NCBI GenBank assembly: GCA_023254555.1
Contig: JALRLI010000001.1
Coordinates: 1 to 52,575, forward strand
Length of the DNA: 52,575 bases
Direction of reading: 5' to 3'
Origin: Microbacteriaceae bacterium
Lineage (GTDB): Bacteria > Actinomycetota > Actinomycetes > Actinomycetales > Microbacteriaceae
The translations under genes were made by a program, and so were the position numbers. This document shows positions 1-6,428 of the stretch, in pieces. A model generated the notes under the pieces. It made no database searches. It saw nothing but the letters and a program-made list of their open reading frames with translations, and was not told the DNA's origin. The first letter of the stretch is position 1. Every line of letters starts with the position of its first letter.

Positions 1-299
1 GTCGAGAACTTCTCAAATACTCGGATGGGGTCTTCGCTGCTCAAAACAGTGACCGCGCTCCCGAGCTGAATACGCTGAGTTTGTCCGGCAATTGCCGCCA
101 GAAGAATTTCGGGAGCAGAGATCGCGAAGTCATTGCGATGGTGTTCACCCAAACCGATGAAGTCTATTCCGAGTTGGTCGGCGAGTACGGCTTGATCAAC
201 TACATTGCGAAGTACCTGGGCGTCGCTGAGACGCTCACCATCGGCGCCAATTGTGACATCGCCGAAGGTGTCTAACCCTAATTCCACAGTGCTTGTCAT
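1..299 (-). CDS. LLM-class flavin-dependent monooxygenase, N-terminal part
   Basis: The reverse strand reads from an ATG at 297-299 to the left window edge without a stop (99 codons visible); the C-terminal part lies outside the window. The start follows a GGAAGG-type ribosome binding site about 6 bases upstream. The peptide has the first strands and helices of a bacterial-luciferase-like TIM barrel, with the segment FIGLGEHHRNDF at about residues 44-55 followed by PEILLAAIAGQT and IQLGSAVTVLSSEDPIR. That pattern is characteristic of luciferase-like monooxygenases, which use reduced FMN or F420. The substrate cannot be told from this part. It is divergent from the FHA gene at 369. Confidence 0.85.
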   Translation of the reverse strand, partial: MTSTVELGLDTFGDVTIGADGERLSDAQVLRNVVDQAVLADQLGIDFIGLGEHHRNDFAISAPEILLAAIAGQTQRIQLGSAVTVLSSEDPIRVFEKFS

Positions 300-368
300 C
301 GATCTTCCTTTCCACCAACGCCCAGCCTAATCTGAGCAAGTTGAGCGTGAGCTGTTAGGCTGACGGCG

Positions 369-1109
369 ATGATTTCAGATCCTGCAGCATTGGTCGCAGA
401 GCTCGGTGACCCTACTACGTCTGGGCAGCGGCTGACAGAAATCGCTGGCTCCTTTCCAGAGTACGGCCCGATGGTGGCCGAGCATCCGGCAGCGTCTGTT
501 GAGGTTCTGGCATATTTACTGAAACACGGAAACGAAGCCACGCGCAAAGCGGCAGCCCGGCGAAGAGCCCGAGATGTTGCCCTCATTGCCAGCGGTCAAG
601 CGCCCCGTACTGATACGACTGTCTCCACTGAAGTACTGCGCGAATCGGCGGGCCTCGATACTCCATCGGCACCCATTACGCAATCACTCGATAGTGCAGC
701 GGTGACCGGTGGATTTCGTAAAGCTCCACAGCTTGACGACGAAGTTGATCAGACAGTGATCTCAACACGTACAGCGCGCACGACTGCTTGGTCGCTTGTG
801 GTGAACGGCGAAGTGGCACACACAATTACCGCAACCGAAGTGTTGCTGGGTCGCAAGCCCCAGGCTCATCCGGGGTACCCCGCTGCTGAGCCACTGGCTA
901 TTGAAGACACAACAAAGACTGTTTCGAAAACTCACGCTCGACTCATTCTCAGAGGCGAATCATGGATGATCGTCGATCTAGGCTCCACGAACGGCGTCAT
1001 TGTTGTTGACGCTGGGAAAGAGCAAAAAATCGCTCCTGGAGCAGAAACTGAAGTTGTGGCGGATTTCTTCCTCGGTGACCTGAAGATCAGGCTCGAACCA
1101 AATGCGTAG
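369..1109 (+). CDS. FHA-domain protein with N-terminal leucine-rich-repeat-variant-like segment
   Basis: This 246-residue protein has a C-terminal forkhead-associated domain, which binds phosphothreonine. The signature residues are GR at 161-162, SKTHAR at 186-191 and DLGSTNG at 203-209. Residues 1-75 are helical, alanine-rich and contain the AEHPAASVEVLAYLLKHGNEATRKA-type pattern seen in variant leucine-rich-repeat proteins of actinobacteria; residues 76-135 look like a disordered Thr/Ser/Asp linker that could carry phosphosites. No membrane segment or signal peptide is visible. A role downstream of Ser/Thr kinases is inferred from the domain. The start ATG has no strong ribosome binding site. 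It is convergent with the cysteine-rich microprotein at 1120. Confidence 0.85.
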   Translation: MISDPAALVAELGDPTTSGQRLTEIAGSFPEYGPMVAEHPAASVEVLAYLLKHGNEATRKAAARRRARDVALIASGQAPRTDTTVSTEVLRESAGLDTPSAPITQSLDSAAVTGGFRKAPQLDDEVDQTVISTRTARTTAWSLVVNGEVAHTITATEVLLGRKPQAHPGYPAAEPLAIEDTTKTVSKTHARLILRGESWMIVDLGSTNGVIVVDAGKEQKIAPGAETEVVADFFLGDLKIRLEPNA

Positions 1110-1119
1110 TCTCAGGCGC

Positions 1120-1287
1120 CTACTTCTTGCCGAAGATGCGGGCAAAAAATCCTGGCTCTGGGGGATCGTTTTCATGGCCCTTGCACCGTTCTGACTGAGG
1201 AACACCCTTCATAACCTGGTTGACGTGCTGTCCACACCCTGCCCAGGTAGTCTTTCCGCATTTGCGGCACGTTACTTGACGGCACAT
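1120..1287 (-). CDS. Cysteine-rich microprotein A (55 aa), paralogue of the one at 4078
   Basis: This 55-codon gene starts at ATG 1285-1287 behind a GGAG ribosome binding site and ends at TAG 1120-1122. The N-terminus has cysteines at 2, 7, 10 and 18, with MCRQVTCRKCGK, TTWAGCGQH and, further on, RC at 34-35. Every one of these Cys positions, together with W15, G17, G19, Q20 and H21, recurs in the 38-residue protein at 4078. The CxxC plus CGQH arrangement suggests metal (zinc, copper or iron) binding or sulfur handling, but I know no established function for the family. The C-terminal tail is acidic/prolyl and ends in FFARIFGKK. A CsoR/CstR-type palindrome lies 54 bases upstream, so metal- or sulfide-responsive expression is inferred. 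Confidence 0.85.
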   Translation of the reverse strand: MCRQVTCRKCGKTTWAGCGQHVNQVMKGVPQSERCKGHENDPPEPGFFARIFGKK

Positions 1288-1340
1288 GAGTTCTCCTGAT
1301 GTTCAAAGGTAGAGGGTTCGTTCAGACACCAAGCTATCAC

Positions 1341-1362
1341 AGATACCCTAGGGGGTATATCT
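1341..1362. promoter_or_regulatory. CsoR/CstR-type operator palindrome upstream of microprotein A
   Basis: The dyad ATACCC-TAGG-GGGTAT (1343-1358) sits in a longer AGATA...TATCT symmetry. Its TACCC/GGGTA arms with a G/C tract match the operators known for the CsoR/RcnR/CstR/FrmR (DUF156) repressor family. It lies between the stop of the YrdB-like gene and the microprotein A start, on the promoter side of the latter. The match is by pattern; no repressor gene of that family is in the window. Compare the site at 4023-4038. Confidence 0.7.
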
Positions 1363-1367
1363 GTCAG

Positions 1368-1691
1368 CTACTTTTTCGCGGCGACAAAACCGAGAACGAC
1401 CGCGAGCAGGCCGATGAGTACCGGAATCACCCAGAAAACCCCGATCGCAAGAAGCGCTGCAACTGCGCCGGCCGCCAAAAGCAGCTCGACAAAAGCTTGA
1501 CCGAAGCGGTCTACAGCGAGAACCGGCTTCGGTGACAGGAACAAAGCCCAAATCACGACAGTGAAAAGGAGCATCCCTAAACCAATGAGTGCACCAGGCA
1601 GCGGCAGTTCAAAAGCGAGGAACCCCCAAGTGGCAATGCTGAGAACGAGGAGGAGATGAACCAACGAACGAAGTGCAACGAGAATACCCAC
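1368..1691 (-). CDS. YrdB-like (DUF2568-type) small membrane protein
   Basis: This 107-residue, very hydrophobic protein has about four membrane helices, at roughly residues 5-25, 30-50, 64-82 and 86-104. The central LFLSPKPVLAVDRFGQAFVE segment, with a polar Pro/Lys/Arg stretch between helices 2 and 3, resembles the YrdB/DUF2568 family, whose function is not established. The ATG start follows no strong ribosome binding site. It is read away from glyA and its stop lies five bases from the CsoR-like operator, so readthrough into microprotein A is possible. The family assignment is from memory of the pattern and is moderate. Confidence 0.65.
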   Translation of the reverse strand: MGILVALRSLVHLLLVLSIATWGFLAFELPLPGALIGLGMLLFTVVIWALFLSPKPVLAVDRFGQAFVELLLAAGAVAALLAIGVFWVIPVLIGLLAVVLGFVAAKK

Positions 1692-1720
1692 GGCACCAGT
1701 CTAGCCAGCGATTACGGTGT

Positions 1721-1831
1721 TACTATTCTGTTGTCGTGACTGGCGTAAAGATGGACACCATCAGGGAGCGACGCTCAAATCAAGGTCGATCGCCTGGGCC
1801 GCAAGCAACTGCCGCTGTCTAGCGCAGCGGC
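1721..1831 (+). promoter_or_regulatory. ZTP (pfl-motif) riboswitch with -10 promoter, controlling glyA-folD
   Basis: A plausible -10 hexamer, TACTAT, lies at 1721-1726. The leader then carries the pfl/ZTP riboswitch signatures in order: GTGACTGGCG at 1736-1745, AGGGAGCGACGC at 1763-1774, and ATCGCCTGGGCC at 1789-1800. The last matches the conserved CCGCCUGGGC loop that recognises ZTP/ZMP. A hairpin with arms GCCGCTG (1811-1817) and CAGCGGC (1825-1831) follows and lies 11 bases before the GGGAG ribosome binding site of glyA, where it could act as expression platform. ZTP riboswitches are known to sit upstream of glyA and folD-type genes in Actinobacteria, so the context fits. Confidence 0.85.
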
Positions 1832-1852
1832 GGCAAACCTAGGGAGAAAACA

Positions 1853-3133
1853 GTGTCAGATCAGTCAACATTTAACGCCCCGCTTGCTGAAGTAGACCCC
1901 GAAATTGCAGCGGTACTCACGAACGAACTGGGACGCCAGCGTGACTACCTCGAAATGATCGCGAGCGAAAACTTCGTTCCACGTGCAATTCTTGAGGCGC
2001 AGGGTTCGGTGCTGACGAATAAGTACGCAGAAGGCTACCCAGGTCGTCGCTACTATGGCGGATGCGAATTCGTAGACGTTGCCGAGTCGCTCGCTATTGA
2101 GCGCGCAAAAGCCCTCTTCGGTGCCAAATTTGCGAATGTGCAGCCCCACTCAGGCGCGAGCGCAAATGCCGCAGTGCTCTCTGCTATTGCCGAGCCCGGT
2201 GACACTATTCTCGGCCTAGAACTCTCCCACGGCGGACACCTCACGCACGGCATGAAACTTAACTTCTCGGGAAAGCTCTATAACGCAGTCGCATACGGCG
2301 TCGATCCAGAGTCCTTCTTGGTTGATATGGATGTCGTGCGAAAGGCCGCGCACGAGCACAAGCCAAAGGTGCTGATTGCTGGCTGGTCGGCGTATCCCCG
2401 CCAGCTCGATTTCGCTGAGTTCCGCAAGATTGCAGACGAGGTTGGCGCAAAGCTTTGGGTAGACATGGCCCACTTCTCGGGTCTTGTTGCAGCTGGACTT
2501 CACCCTTCGCCGGTTCCGTATGCTGACGTGGTTTCGTCAACAGTGCACAAGACGCTCGACGGCCCCCGCTCGGGCTTCATCCTTACGAACGATGAGGAGC
2601 TCGCCAAGAAGCTGAACTCGAACGTTTTTCCTGGCCATCAGGGTGGTCCGCTGATGCATGTGATTGCTGCGAAAGCGGTCGCCTTCAAGCTCGCGGCATC
2701 AGAAGATTTCAAAGATCGGCAGCAGCGCACGCTTCGCGGCGCAACGCTTCTTGCAGATAGACTCACGGCCGCAGACTCACGTGCCGGCGGAGTGGATGTT
2801 CTGACCGGAGGGACAGACGTTCACCTCGTGCTCGCCGATCTTCGTAACTCAGAGCTCGACGGTAAGCAGGCTGAAGACGCACTGCACAGAGTAGGCATCA
2901 CGGTCAACAGAAATTCAGTGCCGTTCGACCCGCGTCCGCCGATGGTGACCTCCGGTCTCCGAATCGGAACTCCAGCGCTCGCAACCCGTGGCTTCGGTGA
3001 CTCAGAGTTCACCGAGGTCGCTGATGTCATCGCACAAGCGCTCCTCCCTGGCGCTGATTTCGATTCACTGGCAGCAAGGGTGAAGAAACTCACCCTTGAC
3101 TTCCCGCTCTACCCCGGCCTTGAGCAGTGGTAG
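1853..3133 (+). CDS. glyA: Serine hydroxymethyltransferase
   Basis: This PLP enzyme interconverts serine and glycine, moving the one-carbon unit to tetrahydrofolate in the cytoplasm. The 426-residue length is normal. Visible family marks are the N-terminal RDYLEMIASENF and NKYAEGYPGRRYYGG motifs, the WVDMAHFSGLVAAG segment with the PLP-contacting Asp/His, and STVHKTLDGPRSG, which carries the Schiff-base lysine of the family's T-x-HKTLRGPR motif. The start is GTG with GGGAG upstream. It overlaps folD by 7 bases, so the two are one transcription unit controlled by the ZTP riboswitch. Confidence 0.97.
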   Translation: MSDQSTFNAPLAEVDPEIAAVLTNELGRQRDYLEMIASENFVPRAILEAQGSVLTNKYAEGYPGRRYYGGCEFVDVAESLAIERAKALFGAKFANVQPHSGASANAAVLSAIAEPGDTILGLELSHGGHLTHGMKLNFSGKLYNAVAYGVDPESFLVDMDVVRKAAHEHKPKVLIAGWSAYPRQLDFAEFRKIADEVGAKLWVDMAHFSGLVAAGLHPSPVPYADVVSSTVHKTLDGPRSGFILTNDEELAKKLNSNVFPGHQGGPLMHVIAAKAVAFKLAASEDFKDRQQRTLRGATLLADRLTAADSRAGGVDVLTGGTDVHLVLADLRNSELDGKQAEDALHRVGITVNRNSVPFDPRPPMVTSGLRIGTPALATRGFGDSEFTEVADVIAQALLPGADFDSLAARVKKLTLDFPLYPGLEQW

Positions 3134-4011
3134 CCGCTCTTCTCGACGGTAACGTTGCCGCGGCGCAAATTAAACGTGAACTGTCTGAGCGTGTGATAGC
3201 ACTTCGTGCGAGAGGTATTACCCCTGGGTTGGCTACGGTGCTCGTGGGTGAAGATCCGGGATCGCAGTGGTACGTAGGCGGTAAACACAAGGATTGCGCC
3301 GAGGTTGGCATCGCTTCAATCCGGCGGGATTTACCCGAAGCGACGACCCAGCAGGAGCTCGAGGACGTGATTCACGAGCTGAATGAAAATGCGAGTTGCA
3401 CCGGCTACATCGTGCAGTTGCCACTGCCGAAGCACATTGATACGGATCGAATTCTTGGGCTGATTGACCCCAAGAAGGATGCTGATGGCTTGCATCCGAC
3501 AAATCTTGGCTGGCTCGTACTCAACGCGAACAGCGAAATTACGACTCCACTGCCTTGCACACCTCGAGGCGTGATTGAGCTCGTCGAACGAAACGGGATC
3601 AGTTGGGATGGCAAACACGTTGTCGTGATTGGTCGGGGAGTGACAGTCGGTAGACCAATTGGGCCGTTGCTCACGAGGCGTGAGTATAATGCAACCGTTA
3701 CGCTCACACACACCGGCACCAAGAACCTACCTGAGCTGCTTCGTCAGGCTGATGTGATTGTCGCCGCCGCAGGCGTTGCCTCAATCGTGAAGCCCGAAGA
3801 TGTGAAGGCAGGAGCGGTAGTACTCGACGTTGGGGTTTCGCGTGCGACCGACCCAGCGACTGGCAAGAGTAAAGTCGTTGGCGATGTCGATCCAGCCGTT
3901 GCCGAAGTGGCCTCCTGGATTTCGCCCAACCCCGGTGGAGTTGGGCCGATGACGAGAGCGCTTCTTCTCAAAAACGTGGTCGAAATGGCCGAAAACCAAG
4001 CCGCAGAGTAG
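3127..4011 (+). CDS. folD: Bifunctional methylene-THF dehydrogenase / methenyl-THF cyclohydrolase
   Basis: FolD converts 5,10-methylene-THF through methenyl-THF to 10-formyl-THF with NADP, supplying formyl groups for purines and initiator tRNA. The 294-residue protein has the FolD motifs VGEDPGSQWYVGGKHKDC (catalytic region; the usual Tyr and Lys are present), YIVQLPLPKHID, DADGLHPTNLGWL and the nucleotide-binding GRGVTVGRPIGPLL, plus the C-terminal NPGGVGPMTRALLLKN signature. The GTG start lies within the last codons of glyA, indicating translational coupling. Pairing with a ZTP riboswitch makes sense because ZTP accumulates when 10-formyl-THF is short. Confidence 0.97.
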   Translation: MVAALLDGNVAAAQIKRELSERVIALRARGITPGLATVLVGEDPGSQWYVGGKHKDCAEVGIASIRRDLPEATTQQELEDVIHELNENASCTGYIVQLPLPKHIDTDRILGLIDPKKDADGLHPTNLGWLVLNANSEITTPLPCTPRGVIELVERNGISWDGKHVVVIGRGVTVGRPIGPLLTRREYNATVTLTHTGTKNLPELLRQADVIVAAAGVASIVKPEDVKAGAVVLDVGVSRATDPATGKSKVVGDVDPAVAEVASWISPNPGGVGPMTRALLLKNVVEMAENQAAE

Positions 4012-4020
4012 TTGCACTAT

Positions 4021-4052
4021 ATATACCCCTGGGGGTATAGTGTGGTTAGAAT
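4021..4052 (+). promoter_or_regulatory. CsoR/CstR-type operator overlapping the promoter of microprotein B
   Basis: The dyad ATACCC-CTGG-GGGTAT lies at 4023-4038 inside a larger imperfect CACTATA/TATAGTG symmetry (4015-4042). A -10-like TAGAAT follows at 4047-4052, which places the dyad exactly over the expected -35/spacer, as expected for repression by steric block. The core is the same as at 1343-1358 apart from the four central bases. It begins 12 bases after folD stops. Confidence 0.75.
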
Positions 4053-4077
4053 TTATTCACCAAACTAAGGAACAAAT

Positions 4078-4194
4078 ATGTGTTACGCAGTTCAATGCCC
4101 TAAGTGTGGAAAAGCAACCTGGGATGGTTGCGGTCAACACATTGAAGAAGCGCTTGCACCATACGCTGAAGAACAGCGTTGCAACTGCCGATAA
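4078..4194 (+). CDS. Cysteine-rich microprotein B (38 aa), paralogue of the one at 1120
   Basis: ATG 4078-4080 is preceded by AAGGA at a good distance; the stop is TAA 4192-4194. The 38-residue product has Cys at 2, 7, 10, 18, 35 and 37. It shares with microprotein A the spacing MCxxVxC, KCGK, TWxGCGQH and RC at 34-35, but has an acidic middle (EEALAPYAEE) and a second C-terminal Cys. Six cysteines and a His in 38 residues point to a metal-binding or persulfide-carrying role; nothing proves which. The gene is a self-contained unit with its own operator, -10 element and strong terminator. Confidence 0.85.
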   Translation: MCYAVQCPKCGKATWDGCGQHIEEALAPYAEEQRCNCR

Positions 4195-4201
4195 AAACCT
4201 C

Positions 4202-4244
4202 AACGAAAAACGCTCAGACATCTCCCGTCTGAGCGTTTTTCGTT
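4202..4244. terminator. Bidirectional intrinsic terminator
   Basis: An 18-bp perfect inverted repeat (AACGAAAAACGCTCAGAC at 4202-4219 and its complement at 4227-4244) with a 7-base loop is flanked by A and T tracts on each side of the GC-rich core. It can therefore terminate microprotein B on the plus strand and the ferredoxin operon on the minus strand. Confidence 0.92.
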
Positions 4245-4258
4245 CTTACATCCGCGCG

Positions 4259-4471
4259 TCAAGCGGGGCTTTCACGCTCGATGATGAGCAACGCTTTCTT
4301 CGGACACGCGCGCAACGCTTTTTTCGCCTGTTTCTTTGTGTTGTCGGTGAGCGGTGCAGATTCGATGATTGGGAATCCCCAGACATCCATCTGAATCAGG
4401 TCGGGCGCCTTGATTGCGCATATTCCGACGCCGTCGCATTTCGTGGGGTCAATAAGAAGGTGTTTGTTCAT
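4259..4471 (-). CDS. Small 3Fe-4S-type ferredoxin
   Basis: This 70-residue protein has the pattern CDGVGIC near its N-terminus (C-x5-C) and a single distal CP in LRACPKKAL. That is the ligand set of single-cluster [3Fe-4S] ferredoxins of actinobacteria rather than of bacterial-type 2[4Fe-4S] ferredoxins. The N-terminal LLIDPTKCDGVG and central DVWGFPII segments also fit. Its ATG overlaps the stop of the NuoF-like gene by 4 bases, so it is the last gene of the redox operon and probably exchanges electrons with that subunit. It is followed by the bidirectional terminator. Confidence 0.92.
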   Translation of the reverse strand: MNKHLLIDPTKCDGVGICAIKAPDLIQMDVWGFPIIESAPLTDNTKKQAKKALRACPKKALLIIERESPA

Positions 4472-5730
4472 ACAGCATGAATTTCTGATTCGGTCGGAAA
4501 GAAAGGCTGAGTGGACGACGCACTACATTTGTTTTTTCGATGCAGCGAAATCTCAGACGCAAAAACCTCGAGGGCGGTGTTTGTCATCCGAACGACTCCG
4601 TCAGGATGTGAACACGCTCCTCGCTTCATGAGCTGGGGTAATCGGTCATTAAGGCGGTCTAACGCGCCTATGACCTTTCGACCCCCGGCCGCAAGTGCTT
4701 GAATATCTTCTGCCAGCCACTGTAAACCGAAAATGCACGGGCCACACTGTTGTGCAGACTGACTCGCCATCCACTCAACGATCCTTGACGTTTCGATGAG
4801 TCCACAGTGAGAATTTGGCAGGGGCGCAACAATGCCAGCACCTAGCGAGAGTCCCTGTCCGGCTAGGCTCGCTTCATGCACCCTACTGTGTGCGATGTCT
4901 TGCCAATTCACCCACTGGCCACCGTACCCGCCGAGTAACACGTGTTCTGCCGGATCGGAGGGTTCGAGCAATTCAGCAAACGTAGTGTCAGAACTCACCT
5001 CGCGCACGTATCTCCCATTCAGAGTGAGAAGCGTGACCAAGGTCGACTCGAGAGGCGCCCAGTTGAGGCTAGATGCCAGCAGTCCGATATGAGCCAAGGT
5101 TTCGGAGTTGAAGACCAAAACCGGGGCATTGCCTTCACCCCACGCCCGCGATTTTGTGGGGAAGAACTTCGGAACTGCTGACCCGCCCTGCACTGCGTTA
5201 ATAATTGCTGACGCCTCACCTGAGACGTATCGGTGCGGCGCTAAATACGCCCGTAAAGGGAGCCGATCTATTTCTGCAGCAGCTCGCTCTTTGAACGCTC
5301 CGGCCATAGAGGATCGGGTTGAGTAGGAATCTTCGTGCACCCAGACTCCAAGCGATTTCGCTTGTGTCAGAGCACCCACGGCTGCCAACCCGCGTAGCAC
5401 CAGGTGGGGATTGGTCTGCCAGAGAGCGGCATCCTTCGCAGCGGAAGGTTCGCCTTCGGCGGCATTTGCGATGACCGTTCCACCCGCACCAGCCAAAATT
5501 GCTGAACGAATTTTGACCGCTGATGGAAAGTGAGCCCCACCTCTACCGTGAACGCCCGCTTGTTCAATCCTCGAGAGCAGGGCCTCCAGATCAGCGTTAT
5601 TTTCGAGAGGTATGGATGAGCCGAATCGAGCCTCAAATTCAGTGAGATCAAAGCGCCGCGATCCCGTCGGAAAGAGTGAATTTCCAACGTCATACCTAAT
5701 CTCGTTTGCTGGCAGCAGGGTGAGAGTCAA
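4468..5730 (-). CDS. NuoF-like NADH dehydrogenase subunit (FMN/NAD and SLBB-type, Fe-S)
   Basis: This 420-residue protein resembles the NADH-binding 51-kDa subunit of complex I and RnfC-type proteins. Residues 62-69 (GRGGAHFP) and the EGEPSAAKD segment at 92-100 match the FMN/NAD binding glycine-rich and acidic motifs. The C-terminal Fe-S region reads SAQQCGPCIFG, with C329 and C332, and a further C372. Aligned with the NuoF pattern SCGxCxPCR, the first cysteine is replaced, leaving three candidate ligands. The start is TTG, overlapping the preceding gene's stop (TTGA), with GAGGA upstream. In this operon it probably passes NAD(P)H electrons between the ferredoxin and the heme membrane protein; this role is inferred. 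Confidence 0.85.
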   Translation of the reverse strand: MTLTLLPANEIRYDVGNSLFPTGSRRFDLTEFEARFGSSIPLENNADLEALLSRIEQAGVHGRGGAHFPSAVKIRSAILAGAGGTVIANAAEGEPSAAKDAALWQTNPHLVLRGLAAVGALTQAKSLGVWVHEDSYSTRSSMAGAFKERAAAEIDRLPLRAYLAPHRYVSGEASAIINAVQGGSAVPKFFPTKSRAWGEGNAPVLVFNSETLAHIGLLASSLNWAPLESTLVTLLTLNGRYVREVSSDTTFAELLEPSDPAEHVLLGGYGGQWVNWQDIAHSRVHEASLAGQGLSLGAGIVAPLPNSHCGLIETSRIVEWMASQSAQQCGPCIFGLQWLAEDIQALAAGGRKVIGALDRLNDRLPQLMKRGACSHPDGVVRMTNTALEVFASEISLHRKNKCSASSTQPFFPTESEIHAV

Positions 5731-6428
5731 CGCGATTCCTCAATGATTCGAGGCTTGGTGTCACGAACGTACTCTTTGCGTTTGCGCCTGATCGAAGGTT
5801 TTCGGTAGCGCCAGATGGCCAAAATGAACACGAAAACTCCAGCGATCACGTAACCGAAGAATAGTGCGTCGGTGTCAGAGCCTGTCAGCATGCCATGGCC
5901 AAATGCCATAACGAAGAACAAAAGAGATATTCGATGGAGCCAGAGCCAGCTTCTTCTGAAGATTGCGCTGTTTGCAAGAGACGCAGTTACAGCGACAAGG
6001 AGCATCCCATAAAAAGAGAGCACTCCGAAGGTGACCGGGATTCGCTCCCAATTTGATGCCATCGGAATCAGTGCGCCCGCCCATCCCACATCAACAAACT
6101 GGTCTAGTGCGAGTGAAACCAGGTGCACGATTGTGATCAGAATGGCGAACACAGAAAAACCAATGTGAAGCCGAAGCCGGGTGACAAACTGCATCCAGGT
6201 CCAGCCATGGCTGTTTGGATGGGACACTAAGAGGCCGAGCACGGATGCAGCCCAAAGCATGATCAACGCCGTTATTCCTGATGAGCGGCCAAGAATCCAA
6301 ACAAAGGTGTCTGCCTGAGAGGCTTGAGCGACACTGAGCGCTACGAGGATGACGGATGTGGCAAAGACGAGACCCAGGAGTAACGAAGAGACCACTGCTC
6401 GGGTGCTCACAGCCTGATCAGTGTTCAT
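5727..6428 (-). CDS. Ferric-reductase-like transmembrane heme protein
   Basis: This protein of about 233 residues has six predicted membrane helices. Two helices carry histidine pairs spaced by about 13 residues (the LRLHIGFSVFAILITIVH region and the LWLHRISLLFFVMAFGHG region), the arrangement that binds two b hemes in ferric reductase, NOX and MsrQ families. It would move electrons across the membrane. I chose ATG 6428, which overlaps the apbE stop by four bases (ATGA); a TTG at 6440 is the longer alternative. The C-terminal tail (RRKRKEYVRDTKPRIIEESR) is basic and likely cytoplasmic. No FAD/NAD reductase domain is attached, so the NuoF-like neighbour may supply that function. Confidence 0.85.
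   Translation of the reverse strand: MNTDQAVSTRAVVSSLLLGLVFATSVILVALSVAQASQADTFVWILGRSSGITALIMLWAASVLGLLVSHPNSHGWTWMQFVTRLRLHIGFSVFAILITIVHLVSLALDQFVDVGWAGALIPMASNWERIPVTFGVLSFYGMLLVAVTASLANSAIFRRSWLWLHRISLLFFVMAFGHGMLTGSDTDALFFGYVIAGVFVFILAIWRYRKPSIRRKRKEYVRDTKPRIIEESR

Noticed and set aside
81..275. 64-residue plus-strand reading frame
   Set aside because: It is antisense to the luciferase-like monooxygenase on the minus strand, which shows clear family motifs.
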